A stretch of DNA of 64,000 bases from HK-STAS-PATE-42 sp964461505 (GTDB lineage Bacteria; Patescibacteriota; Saccharimonadia; Saccharimonadales; HK-STAS-PATE-42). The position numbers and the translations under genes are program-made. The stretch lies in assembly GCA_964461505.1 (NCBI GenBank), contig CAYWUW010000002.1, positions 62,001 through 126,000 of the forward strand, written 5' to 3'. The notes under the pieces are model-generated. The model did not search any database, was not told the origin of the DNA, and saw nothing but the letters and a program-made list of their open reading frames with translations. Below, one piece after another: positions 26,191 through 34,254 of this stretch. Positions within the stretch are counted from its first letter, which is position 1. The number at the start of each line of letters is the position of its first letter.

Positions 26191-26913
26191 ATGCCAAAAA
26201 GTTTTAATATAGTTCCAGAAATCGCCGGGGTTGATACTAGTGATCCATCCCGATTTTACAGTTGCGAAGAGCAAAGTGCGGTGATAAAAGAAGTGTTGGG
26301 GGGGGTAAAGCTTCCGAAGCTAGATGATTCAGCACTTTATATTGGCAGAAGGCGCCAGGGTAAAGGATATTCTAGCACGGCAGGTAGAATATATGTAGCA
26401 AATGACGGTGGGGGCAGAAGGCTGTTAACTCACCTGGACCCTGAAGATAAAAGTGGCGGTGCCTATGGTGGGTTCCTGGCCGTAGCAACTAAAGCAGCCT
26501 TAAATGCTGGAAGAAAAGCTCAAGAAGATGAGCTTTTTGGCGAGAAGGATAGAACCGCCAAGATCGGACCTAAGCTTAACGATCATCTTTACAACCTGAC
26601 CGATTACTTATTGATTGGAGCAAGCAATCCTCAAGATTTTAGTGGTGTAGACAGAAATGCGTTTGAGAATGCTATTAAGCGCAGCATGAGTGGAAGTGGC
26701 CCAGAGGATGCAGTCGCCCACTACTTGGTACACTTGGAAAGATTATGTGCAGTGTCCCCAGGATTGTTGGAGGGGCTTTTCACCCACATAGAGAACAGAG
26801 ACATCATCAAGGCAGCAATTAAGCGTCGTGTTAGGTTTGCAGAGCGAGTTGGCGATGCGCTTAGACTTAAGGCCTTTGGGCTTGAGCCAATTAAATTTGA
26901 AGTTTTTGATTAA
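26191..26913 (+). CDS. Hypothetical protein, 240 residues
   Basis: I do not recognise this protein. It is soluble and mixed in charge, and begins MPKSFNIVPEIAGVDTSDPS. It contains an IGRRRQGKGYSSTAGRIYVANDGG segment (about 51-75) and GAYGGFLAVATKAALNAGRKAQED (about 91-114). Its C-terminal half is helix-rich and ends KAFGLEPIKFEVFD. No signal peptide or catalytic motif is clear. It has a good promoter (TATAAT at 26162-26167) and a strong AAGGAG Shine-Dalgarno 8 nt before the ATG. It has only one TAAGCTTA copy. It may be a lineage-specific gene. Confidence 0.6.
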   Translation: MPKSFNIVPEIAGVDTSDPSRFYSCEEQSAVIKEVLGGVKLPKLDDSALYIGRRRQGKGYSSTAGRIYVANDGGGRRLLTHLDPEDKSGGAYGGFLAVATKAALNAGRKAQEDELFGEKDRTAKIGPKLNDHLYNLTDYLLIGASNPQDFSGVDRNAFENAIKRSMSGSGPEDAVAHYLVHLERLCAVSPGLLEGLFTHIENRDIIKAAIKRRVRFAERVGDALRLKAFGLEPIKFEVFD

Positions 26914-26938
26914 GCCTGTGCTTGAGGCTTAAATCATA

Positions 26939-26968
26939 TTGACTTTTTTACCTCTGATGTGCTAGAAT
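26939..26968 (+). promoter_or_regulatory. Sigma-70-type promoter of the ATP-grasp operon
   Basis: TTGACT (26939-26944), an 18-nt spacer and TAGAAT (26963-26968). The ATG of the first operon gene (26976) is only 7 nt past the -10 box, at the expected transcription start, so the mRNA should be leaderless; there is no Shine-Dalgarno. Confidence 0.75.
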
Positions 26969-26975
26969 TATAGGC

Positions 26976-27908
26976 ATGTTAAGCGGTGGTTCAAAATCAA
27001 AAAATAAACAAGTTTTGGTGCTTTTTCCGTATAAAAAGGATAGGCGCCTAGATTTTGCTGGCTTTGTTAAAAAAGTTAACGAGCATTCTGAGGGTGAAGA
27101 TGTTGCCGTTCAGGGGAGTTTGAAGAATCTAATTTTTGAGATTCAGAATTCTAAGCTTAAGATTACCGAAAGCATGAGCGGGCGAGATCTAAAAGAATTT
27201 AAAGCAATTTATATTCGGAGGTTAAAAACTAGAACGCAAGAAAAAGTTACGGCTGTGGCCGTGGCGGCAAACTCTTGGGGAATTAAGGTTGTCAATTCTG
27301 AAAATGCTAATTTGCAAAGTTTTTCTAAACTGACGGAACTTGTAGCGCTAAGCTTAAAGAACCTGCCGGTTCCGGATACGATTATTGCCGCCAAGCCAGA
27401 AGTAAAAAAGATGCTTAAAAGTGGAAAGTTCTGGTTAGAATTTCCGCTAATTATGAAGGATGCGAATGGAAGCATCGGCAGCAGAAATTATCTTATTAAA
27501 AATAAAAAGGAGCTTAAAGAAATCTTAAACTTAAGCGAAAACGCAGATCGGATTTTTGTTTATCAACAAATGGTTGAAAATGATGGAGATTATAGATTCT
27601 TAATTACCGGTAATAGGGTTGGAGTGGTGATTCACAGAAGTGCGGTAGAAGGAGATCATCGAAACAATACCTCTTTAGGCGCAAAGGCGGAGTTAATCTC
27701 AAAAAATAAGTTTAGTATTAAGCTTAGAAGAGATGCGGTGAGCGCGGCAAAAGCTTTAAACCGTGAGCTTTGTGGAGTTGATGTTTTGGTTGATAAAAAG
27801 AGCGGAAAGCATTACATTCTGGAAGTTAATAAAAAGACGATGCTGGATGAAGGAACCTTTGTTTTGGAAAAAATGAGAGCTGTTAGCAAGTTTTTTGAGG
27901 AATTATAA
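26976..27908 (+). CDS. RimK-type ATP-grasp ligase, copy 1
   Basis: The 310-residue protein is an ATP-grasp carboxylate-amine ligase. It has an N-terminal pre-ATP-grasp domain (VLVLFPYKKD start; IYIRRLKT at about 75) and ATP-grasp core motifs PLIMKDANGSIGSRNYLI (about 150-168), VYQQMVENDGDYRFLITGNRVG (about 190-211) and the metal site LEVNKKTM (E283, N285). Such enzymes form peptide bonds using ATP and an amino acid; RimK adds glutamate to ribosomal protein S6. It is the first gene of an operon with two more ATP-grasp genes. The basic lid region is shorter than in RimK proper. Substrate unknown. Confidence 0.82.
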   Translation: MLSGGSKSKNKQVLVLFPYKKDRRLDFAGFVKKVNEHSEGEDVAVQGSLKNLIFEIQNSKLKITESMSGRDLKEFKAIYIRRLKTRTQEKVTAVAVAANSWGIKVVNSENANLQSFSKLTELVALSLKNLPVPDTIIAAKPEVKKMLKSGKFWLEFPLIMKDANGSIGSRNYLIKNKKELKEILNLSENADRIFVYQQMVENDGDYRFLITGNRVGVVIHRSAVEGDHRNNTSLGAKAELISKNKFSIKLRRDAVSAAKALNRELCGVDVLVDKKSGKHYILEVNKKTMLDEGTFVLEKMRAVSKFFEEL

Positions 27909-27924
27909 AAAGGAGTTAAGTAAT

Positions 27925-29358
27925 ATGAAAAAGATTTTAATTTTAATTGCGAGTGTTCCAAAATCTAAGAGGGCAGAAAATTGGCAGGGCTTTGCAGATG
28001 AGGTTTGCAAGAGTTTAGACGGCGAAAAATTCGAGCTAGAGCTTTGGGCAATTTCGGAATTGGGATTCTTGGCGGATGGAAGTAGTTCTAAAATCTGGAA
28101 GAGGGAGACTGGGCAAGATCTAAAAGAATTTGATTTGATTGTTATTCGCGATGCCGGAAGGTATAAGGAATTTGCCAGAAGTATTGCCTGGTACGCTAAG
28201 CTTAATGAGGTTGCGCTAATTGATAGAGTTTGGCAAAAGAGCTTCGGTGGAAGCAAGTTGAGTTATTCTTTTTTGCGGGCTGTAAATGAAATTCCATCCC
28301 CCACTACACTTTCGGCAACTAGCGGAATTAAGCTTTTAAATTCTTACGCTAAGCTTAAGCAGCTGCAGAGTGCGGAGTTTAAACTAGAGCTTCCGCTGGT
28401 TTGTAAGGCAATCGATGGGCGAAAAGGCAACCTTAATTTTTTGGTTAAATCTAAACAGGGACTGAGGGAGGTTTTAAGTGCAGAATACCAAAAAGAGACC
28501 TTTTTTGTTCTGCAAGAATATATAGAAAATGACGGCGATTGGCGAGTTCTGGTAATTGGCGGTAGAGCGGAAATGGCGATTTTTAGATCTGGCGATAAAA
28601 GCAAAACACATCTTAATAATAGTTCTAAAGGAGCTGATACTAAGCTTAAGTTGGCGGAAGAAGTTCCAAAAGATATTGCAGATTTGGCCGTAAAGACTGC
28701 TGTGAAAGAAAAGTTGAGTGTGGCCGGAGTTGATATTGTTGAAGATAAAAAAAGTGGCAAGATTTTTGTGCTGGAATCGAACCCTTCTCCACAAATTCAA
28801 AGTGGAGCTTTTGTAAGTGAAAAGATTGCGGCCTATGCCAGAGGTTTATCTAGAATTGCAGAAAGGGAGGCAAGCAAAATTAAGCTTAGCAAGAATGCAA
28901 AGTTAGAGCAATCTGGGCAAATTGGGAGGCGTGAGTGGGCCGGCGTTTTGGAATCTGGCCAGGCAACTAGAGCCAAAATGGATACCGGAGCTTATTGGTC
29001 TACACTGCACATTCAAGAAACTAAGCTTAAAAGTGGGCAGGGTTCTGAAGTTTTGGAGGTTGTTTTTGATAATGGCGAAAAAAAGGAATTTGATAAGTTT
29101 AGAAAGATTGATGTTGCGCCAACTAGCGGTTTGGTTGATTCTAGATTTGTGGTTAGGCTTAATATTCTGCTTGGTGAAAAGGTTTTTGAAACTGATATTA
29201 CTCTAACCAAAAGAGAGGGTTTAAGATATAAGTTGCTACTTGGTAGAAGAACTTTGAGGCAAGGTGGTTTTATTGTGGATCCGGCAAGAAGTTTTTATTT
29301 TGGAAAAAGTAGAAAAGATATTAAGCTTAAGCTAGAAGGAGGAGGCAAAGGATTATGA
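27925..29358 (+). CDS. ATP-grasp ligase fused to RimB-like retropepsin domain
   Basis: This 477-residue protein joins two activities. Residues 1-310 are an ATP-grasp ligase like its neighbour (LVCKAIDGRKGNLNFLVK, VLQEYIENDGDWRVLVIGG, LESNPSP with E284 and N286). From IGRREW (residue 333) to the end is a RimB-like domain of the ATP-dependent zinc protease / retropepsin-like family: the aspartic motif AKMDTGAYWSTLH (D353-T-G-A), then VRLNILLGEKVFETDITLTKREGLRYKLLLGRRTL. I chose ATG 27925 since AAGGAG lies 11 nt upstream. In Pseudomonas, RimB trims glutamates added by RimK. Here writer and eraser would be one chain. Its TGA overlaps the next ATG. Confidence 0.83.
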   Translation: MKKILILIASVPKSKRAENWQGFADEVCKSLDGEKFELELWAISELGFLADGSSSKIWKRETGQDLKEFDLIVIRDAGRYKEFARSIAWYAKLNEVALIDRVWQKSFGGSKLSYSFLRAVNEIPSPTTLSATSGIKLLNSYAKLKQLQSAEFKLELPLVCKAIDGRKGNLNFLVKSKQGLREVLSAEYQKETFFVLQEYIENDGDWRVLVIGGRAEMAIFRSGDKSKTHLNNSSKGADTKLKLAEEVPKDIADLAVKTAVKEKLSVAGVDIVEDKKSGKIFVLESNPSPQIQSGAFVSEKIAAYARGLSRIAEREASKIKLSKNAKLEQSGQIGRREWAGVLESGQATRAKMDTGAYWSTLHIQETKLKSGQGSEVLEVVFDNGEKKEFDKFRKIDVAPTSGLVDSRFVVRLNILLGEKVFETDITLTKREGLRYKLLLGRRTLRQGGFIVDPARSFYFGKSRKDIKLKLEGGGKGL

Positions 29359-30254
29359 AAATTTTGATTTTAGGCGGAGCAAGCTATACGAATAAGAGGT
29401 TGCGAGAGGCGGCAAAAGAACGTGGCCACATTTGCCATATCAAAAGCTATAAGAACTGTTATCTTTCGGTTGAATCTGGCGAGACTAAAATCTTTTATAA
29501 GGGTAAGGAGTTGGTTGGTTACGATGCGGTTATTCCGAGAATTGCCCAGAGTTACACAAAGTATGGAACGGCAGTTTTAAGGCAATTTGAGATGAAGGGA
29601 ACTTATGTGGCGGCGAGTTCTTTGGCGATTAATAGAAGTAGAAATAAGCTTAGAAGCATGCAGCTTTTGGCTAAGGCTGGAGTTGGAGTTCCAAAAACAA
29701 TTATTGCAAATTCCGATTCTGACACAGATGATATTTTGGATGCTTTTGGAAAAGGACCGTATATTGTTAAAACGTTGAGAGGTACGCACGGCAAAGGCGT
29801 TGTTCTGGCGGAAACTAAGAAGGCGGCAAAAGCAGTAATGCAGGCTTTTTATGTTGAGAACGTCAACTTTATGGTTCAAGAATTTATTGAAGAAAGTGCC
29901 GGAACTGACATTCGTGTTTTAGTAATTGGCGGGCGAATTTATGCCAGCATTAAACGCCAGAGTTTGGATGACGACTTTAGAAGCAACACGCATTTAGGTG
30001 GAGAAGGTAAAAAGATTAAGCTTAGTGAAGAGGAGAAGAAGGCGGCAAAAAAGGCGGCAAAAGTTATGGGTTTGCCAATTTGCGGAGTGGATATGATGAG
30101 GAGTTCTCGCGGACCTTTGATTTTGGAGGTTAATAGTAGCGCGAGTATTAGGACTCCAGAAAAAATTACTAAAAAAGATATTGCTAGCAAGATGATTAAG
30201 TATGTTGAAAATAACGCCAAGCGCGGGCAAAAAAAAGATAGAGTCGGAGCGTAA
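29355..30254 (+). CDS. RimK-type ATP-grasp ligase, copy 3
   Basis: Of the three ligases this 299-residue one is closest to canonical RimK: MKILILGGASYTNKRL start and IPRIAQSYTKYGTAVLRQFE. It also has ATP-grasp motifs YIVKTLRGTHGKGVVL (about 135-150), MVQEFIEESAGTDIRVLVIGGRIYASIKR (about 173-201) and FRSNTHLGG. The metal-binding LEVNSSASI is at about 258. RimK adds glutamates to the C-terminus of S6. ATGA overlap with the preceding gene means translational coupling, so all three ligases should be made together. Confidence 0.88.
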   Translation: MKILILGGASYTNKRLREAAKERGHICHIKSYKNCYLSVESGETKIFYKGKELVGYDAVIPRIAQSYTKYGTAVLRQFEMKGTYVAASSLAINRSRNKLRSMQLLAKAGVGVPKTIIANSDSDTDDILDAFGKGPYIVKTLRGTHGKGVVLAETKKAAKAVMQAFYVENVNFMVQEFIEESAGTDIRVLVIGGRIYASIKRQSLDDDFRSNTHLGGEGKKIKLSEEEKKAAKKAAKVMGLPICGVDMMRSSRGPLILEVNSSASIRTPEKITKKDIASKMIKYVENNAKRGQKKDRVGA

Positions 30255-30543
30255 AAAGCTAATAGAACAATTCGCCGAAACACTAGGGTTTGGAAAACCA
30301 CCTCGCAGAAGATCCACTGATGCGTATGTAATTTTGCATGCTAGAGCAGAAGATCACCCTCCAACAATAGAGGAGGAAGGTGGAAATATTATTGTACGTA
30401 CGGCTACCTCCCTTACTCCGCATGGCACGGTTAGGCTGCCGAACGGATCGATAGTTGGAGCAACCTGCTTAGGCAATGACGGTAAAAACTTTGTGCGTTC
30501 GCACGCTTCTCTCGACCCGGACAAAGTTAAGTTCTCGCATTAG
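30202..30543 (+). CDS. Small hypothetical protein overlapping the ATP-grasp gene
   Basis: A 113-residue frame that overlaps the end of the preceding gene by 53 nt; the real start may be later. It is rich in charged residues (KKKIESERKKLIEQFAETLG) and then has a beta-like part (GGNIIVRTATSLTPHGTVRL, NGSIVGATCLGNDGKNFVRS). It ends 2 nt before the next gene. It has no TAAGCTTA copy and no recognised domain. Its place in the operon makes it a candidate partner or substrate of the ligases, which is a guess. Confidence 0.5.
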   Translation: MLKITPSAGKKKIESERKKLIEQFAETLGFGKPPRRRSTDAYVILHARAEDHPPTIEEEGGNIIVRTATSLTPHGTVRLPNGSIVGATCLGNDGKNFVRSHASLDPDKVKFSH

Positions 30544-30545
30544 AA

Positions 30546-31086
30546 ATGGCTAGAGATGTGGCTTGGCTAATTCTTGGGGATAGTAACTCCGTTTTTATTA
30601 AGCTTAATGGTTTTGAGAATTTGGCGGAGGTTGGTTCTAGAGTTAAGGATGCGCTTGCTAAACTTAAGGTTCTAGAAAATGGGGAGGTTCTAATTTTAGG
30701 AGTTGGCGTGAATGACTGCGCGGCGATTGTTAATCTTAAATCTGGCAATAAATTGGAACCGGAATTTGAAGAGTTTGAAAAAGATTATTTAGAATTATTA
30801 AGCTTAGCAAAATCTAAATTTAAGCGAGTTGTTGTGCTAGGCTTAATTTGTTCGACTGAAGAAAATGTAGAACTTGAAGACGCAGAGATTCAATATTCCA
30901 ACAAAACAATAATTAAGTTTAACAAGTTAGTTGAAGATTTGTGCAATAACTTAGAGCTGGAATTTGTAAATCTACTCCCTTTTTTTGGGTAAAGAAGAAG
31001 ATTTGCTTTTTGATCACATCCATCCAAACAAGAAGGGCCAGAGAATTATTTTATCTTGCCTGAATGATAAATTGTTCGCCAGTTGA
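30546..31086 (+). pseudogene. SGNH/GDSL hydrolase-like gene with frameshift in a T-run
   Basis: The open frame 30546-30992 encodes LILGDSNS (block I with the nucleophile Ser at residue 13) and GVGVNDC (GxND-like block III), then stops. After a run of seven T (30980-30986) the reading frame one base over continues as GKEEDLLFDHIHPNKKGQRI. This carries the Asp-x-x-His block V that SGNH hydrolases need, and it ends at a TGA at 31084-31086. Removing one T restores a full protein of about 180 residues. It is therefore a frameshifted gene, a slippage-controlled gene, or a homopolymer error. The end overlaps the convergent gene by 41 nt. Confidence 0.75.
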
Positions 31087-31822
31087 GCCAAACCCAGAAC
31101 ATCGTTAAGTAGTGCCCAAAGAATCTGTTCTTTTTGATCTTGAGAATTTTGGTTTTGGTAGATTTAAGCTTAGCAATAACTTTTTCTGTTTGCTCGGGAA
31201 CGATGACCGTATCTGATTTGCTGTAGGTTATTCGGAGCGGTGTTCTTTTTGCAAACCCTAGATTGTTTATCAGATCTAGCTCAGACCACATCTTCTGAAT
31301 TTTGCTAAGCTTAAACCCTTGTTCTTCGTAGCTCTTTTTAAGATTTTTAGTTCTAGAACTTAGCCATAAAGATGTAGAGAGCTCGGCGCCTGGACAGACT
31401 AGATCTATAGAATTAAGCTTAGAGTAATCTAGACGATTGGCAACATAAGCTGCAATGCCGGTTCCAACGCTTAAGCCTACGATGTTGAAGTTAGAATAAT
31501 TTTTGCTTAAGCTTAAAACTTTGTTTAGCGCTTGCTGGCAAACTCTTTTGCACTGTTTGGTAGTTTGCTTTGGATCTTTGAGTAGGAGTGATTTTGGGGA
31601 GATGGAATATACATCATGATTCTTTGGAACTTGCTTCATAATCCACTTTTGCATAACTTCTCCAGATTGCCACGGTGCGAAGATGAAGGTAGCTTTTTGA
31701 TTGCCTGGGCGAGTTCTAGATATTAAGCTTAGTGCATTTTTAGAGTTTGCGGAATTTGTTGATTTGTCAAAATCTGTTTTTGCCAGAAATCTTTCTAGAA
31801 GAAGATCCGTTTTAAGCTTCAT
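31046..31822 (-). CDS. Alpha/beta-hydrolase-like protein
   Basis: The 258-residue protein has the order expected of an alpha/beta hydrolase: strand FIFAPWQSG (about 46-54), the nucleophile elbow GLSVG (Ser-118), the acid in ITYSKSDTVI (Asp-204) and the His in FFGHYLTM (His-237). There is no signal peptide. Substrate unknown (lipase/esterase type most likely). TAAACT lies 7 nt upstream of its ATG on the minus strand and overlaps the stop of alaS, so it may have its own leaderless promoter or be read through from alaS. Confidence 0.75.
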   Translation of the reverse strand: MKLKTDLLLERFLAKTDFDKSTNSANSKNALSLISRTRPGNQKATFIFAPWQSGEVMQKWIMKQVPKNHDVYSISPKSLLLKDPKQTTKQCKRVCQQALNKVLSLSKNYSNFNIVGLSVGTGIAAYVANRLDYSKLNSIDLVCPGAELSTSLWLSSRTKNLKKSYEEQGFKLSKIQKMWSELDLINNLGFAKRTPLRITYSKSDTVIVPEQTEKVIAKLKSTKTKILKIKKNRFFGHYLTMFWVWLNWRTIYHSGKIK

Positions 31823-31832
31823 AAATTTAAGT

Positions 31833-33758
31833 TTAGATTAGAACGGCTTTGATGCGGCGAATTCCGGCAGAGGAGGATTCCTCTTTTAGAATTTTGAATT
31901 TTTTGCCGTCTTCGATAAGTTCGTGGGTGTGTTCGACGTGGGGGCCTCCACAGATTTCGAAACTGAACGGGCGTTCATCTTTTGGAGACTGCGGATCTTT
32001 CATTGAATAGACTTTAACGGTTTTGCCGTAGCGATCGCCAAATTGGCCAAGCGCGCCAAGCGGACCTGTGGCTTGTTCTGTAGGATATTCGGCCCAAGAA
32101 ATTTGGAGATCTTTTTGGATTTGCTGGTTAACGATTTCTTCAACTTTAGTAATTTGCTCGGGAGTCATTTTTTCTGGATGCGAAAAATCAAAACGGAGGC
32201 GTTCTTCTGTAATGTTAGATCCACGCTGAACAACGTGAGCTCCGAGAACATCGCGCAAAGCTTGGTACATTAAGTGTGTTGCTGTGTGGTATTTGCGATG
32301 TTGTAGAGTTTGGCCTCCGAGCCCGCCTTTGAAGGTTCCTTTGGTGGCGGTTCTAGAGCGATTGCGCTGTTCTTCCATAGCGGAATTGAACTCATCCTTC
32401 CAGTTGTTGCTAAGCTTAATTCGGCGCAGAGCACATTCCTCAACGGTTAATTCTTGTGGAAAGCCATAGGTATCGTAAAGTTTGAAGATGTCGGAGCCGG
32501 AGAGCCCCTCGCTCTGCCCTACCTCTGAGGAGAGGGTTCCTGAAATCTTTTCTAGCTCTTTTAATCCTTTTTGAAGAGTTTGGCGGAAGATGCGTTCTTC
32601 TTTTTCTAGAATGGAAAGAGTTGAGTCGTAATTCTTTTGAACTTCGGGATAATCTTCTGCGTAGATTTCGCGAACAACTGGAGCTAGCTGAGCGACAACA
32701 TTTTGAGTTAAACCTAAATCTAAACTAAACTTAATTGCTCGGCGAACTAGGCGGCGAAGGACGTAGCCCTGGCCAGTGTTGCTCGGAATAACTCCATCGG
32801 TTGCTAGCCAAACGGCAGATTTGATGTGATCGGTAATGACTCTAAACGCTTTGGTGTTTTGGGAATAAGTTTTGCCAGAAATGAGTTCGAGTTGATCGTT
32901 AATTGGTTTGGCAAGATCGATTGCGGAAATATCTGGTTTGCCTAAAGAAGCCATTGCGAGGCGTTCTAAACCTGCTCCTTGATCGATGTTTGGAGCCTTA
33001 AGCTTAACGAATTTGGAATCTGATTCTTTGCGGTAGCCCATAAAAACGTTGTTGCCAATTTCTGAAAATTGAGCAGAACTAGAGGCTGGATGCGCTTTTC
33101 CTAAATCTGGGTTGTGGTATTCTGGTCCGAAATCAAAGAACATTTCGGAACATGGCCCGCATGGATCGCCGATGGGAGTTCCGGCTTCATCGCCGCCGCG
33201 AGACCACCAGTTTTCTTTGCCATCGTAAAGGAAGATGCGCCCGCCCTGCATGCCAAGTTTATCTCCGTTTTGAGATGAGCCTAGTTCGACAACTTTGTTA
33301 TCGACACCACGTTTTTGGAACTCGTGCTGCCAGAGCTGAATTGCCTCAGAATCTTGAGGAATATTGAACTTATCGTTGCCGATATAAACGGTGACGTAGA
33401 CACGTTTGGGGTTAAGCTTAATAACATCGAATAGGAACTCGGCAATCCAGGGGATTTGTTCGCTCTTAAAGTAATCTCCAAGAGACCAGTTGCCGAGCAT
33501 TTCGAAGGAGGTTAGATGTTCGCTATCCCCTACTTCGTCGATATCTACGGCACGGAAGACGACCTGAGAATCGGCGATTTTTTTAACTCCGCCAGGGTAT
33601 TCTTCGCCGAGAAGATATGGAACCATTGGCTGCATGCCGGATCCGGTAAAGAGTGTGGTTGGGTCATCTTGCGGAACCAATGAGGCGCGCGGAACTACGA
33701 GATGCTCCTTTTCTTCAAAGAACTTTAAAAATGCGCGTCGAATCTCTTTTGCTGTCAT
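31833..33758 (-). CDS. alaS: Alanyl-tRNA synthetase, short form lacking C-Ala domain
   Basis: The 641-residue enzyme charges tRNA-Ala. It has the class II core (TTLFTGSGMQPMVPYLLGEEYPG, motif 1-3 regions; DQGAGLERL) and the tRNA-recognition domain. The editing domain has HRKYHTATHLMYQAL and CGGPHVEHT zinc/editing residues. It ends right after the editing domain (EESSSAGIRRIKAVLI). The DHHA1/C-Ala domain found in typical 870-residue enzymes is absent, as in many CPR bacteria. An extra SGTLSSEVGQSEGLSGSD loop (about residues 407-424) may come from a DNA repeat. TATAAT lies 12-17 nt upstream of the ATG. Confidence 0.95.
   Translation of the reverse strand: MTAKEIRRAFLKFFEEKEHLVVPRASLVPQDDPTTLFTGSGMQPMVPYLLGEEYPGGVKKIADSQVVFRAVDIDEVGDSEHLTSFEMLGNWSLGDYFKSEQIPWIAEFLFDVIKLNPKRVYVTVYIGNDKFNIPQDSEAIQLWQHEFQKRGVDNKVVELGSSQNGDKLGMQGGRIFLYDGKENWWSRGGDEAGTPIGDPCGPCSEMFFDFGPEYHNPDLGKAHPASSSAQFSEIGNNVFMGYRKESDSKFVKLKAPNIDQGAGLERLAMASLGKPDISAIDLAKPINDQLELISGKTYSQNTKAFRVITDHIKSAVWLATDGVIPSNTGQGYVLRRLVRRAIKFSLDLGLTQNVVAQLAPVVREIYAEDYPEVQKNYDSTLSILEKEERIFRQTLQKGLKELEKISGTLSSEVGQSEGLSGSDIFKLYDTYGFPQELTVEECALRRIKLSNNWKDEFNSAMEEQRNRSRTATKGTFKGGLGGQTLQHRKYHTATHLMYQALRDVLGAHVVQRGSNITEERLRFDFSHPEKMTPEQITKVEEIVNQQIQKDLQISWAEYPTEQATGPLGALGQFGDRYGKTVKVYSMKDPQSPKDERPFSFEICGGPHVEHTHELIEDGKKFKILKEESSSAGIRRIKAVLI
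32505..32537 (-). repeat. GC-rich repeat-like segment within alaS
   Basis: On the coding strand this reads CCCTCTCCTCAGAGGTAGGG followed by CAGAGCGAGGGG, a pattern like the common dispersed CCCTCTCC..GGAGAGGG repeat family. It encodes an extra loop of the synthetase that I do not expect in the family. The match is weaker than for the repeat in leuS. Confidence 0.45.
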
Positions 33759-33816
33759 ATGTGTTAAGCTTAATTATAACAGATTTAACCTCTGTTGGTT
33801 ATCGGACATAAACTAT

Positions 33817-34182
33817 ATGCACAAAACCTTTAAAACAAGATGTCCCAGTATTGGAGGAATCTCACACCCTATTGAGGTCAGTCGAGAAGATCTAGTCTTA
33901 TTCATTGGAGGGACAGTTCCATATTATGTGTTCTATTGTAAACAATGCCACCTTTTGAACCCAGAAGAGGCTGATCCTATTGCTGCAGAGCTTTTAGAGG
34001 CTAGCAGAATCACAACCGTAACAATAGACCCTGATGCTTGGCTGGGAGAAGTTTGGCCAGAGGCGGCCCAGCCAGATAAGCTCAAGACTACAATTCAGGC
34101 TATGCAACTTGGGCCTGTAAAGAAAGGGTTCGCTCTTTCTGTAGACATCCCAGATCATATTCCAGAAGATTGGAAAACTTAA
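33817..34182 (+). CDS. Small hypothetical protein with Cys pairs
   Basis: I chose the ATG at 33817 (121 residues), since the longer frame upstream overlaps divergent alaS. The protein has one early Cys (TRCPS, about 9) and a CxxC (YCKQCHLLNPEEAD, about 46-49), so it may hold a metal ion or a disulfide. The rest is acidic (ITTVTIDPDAWLGEVWPEAAQPDKL). No known family recognised. It has no internal TAAGCTTA; one copy overlaps its end. Confidence 0.55.
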   Translation: MHKTFKTRCPSIGGISHPIEVSREDLVLFIGGTVPYYVFYCKQCHLLNPEEADPIAAELLEASRITTVTIDPDAWLGEVWPEAAQPDKLKTTIQAMQLGPVKKGFALSVDIPDHIPEDWKT

Positions 34183-34254
34183 GCTTAATCTTCTTTTTTG
34201 GTGAAGACGAATTTGGGGTTAGTTTGATCGCCATTGACTCCGGAAGGCTTAAGT

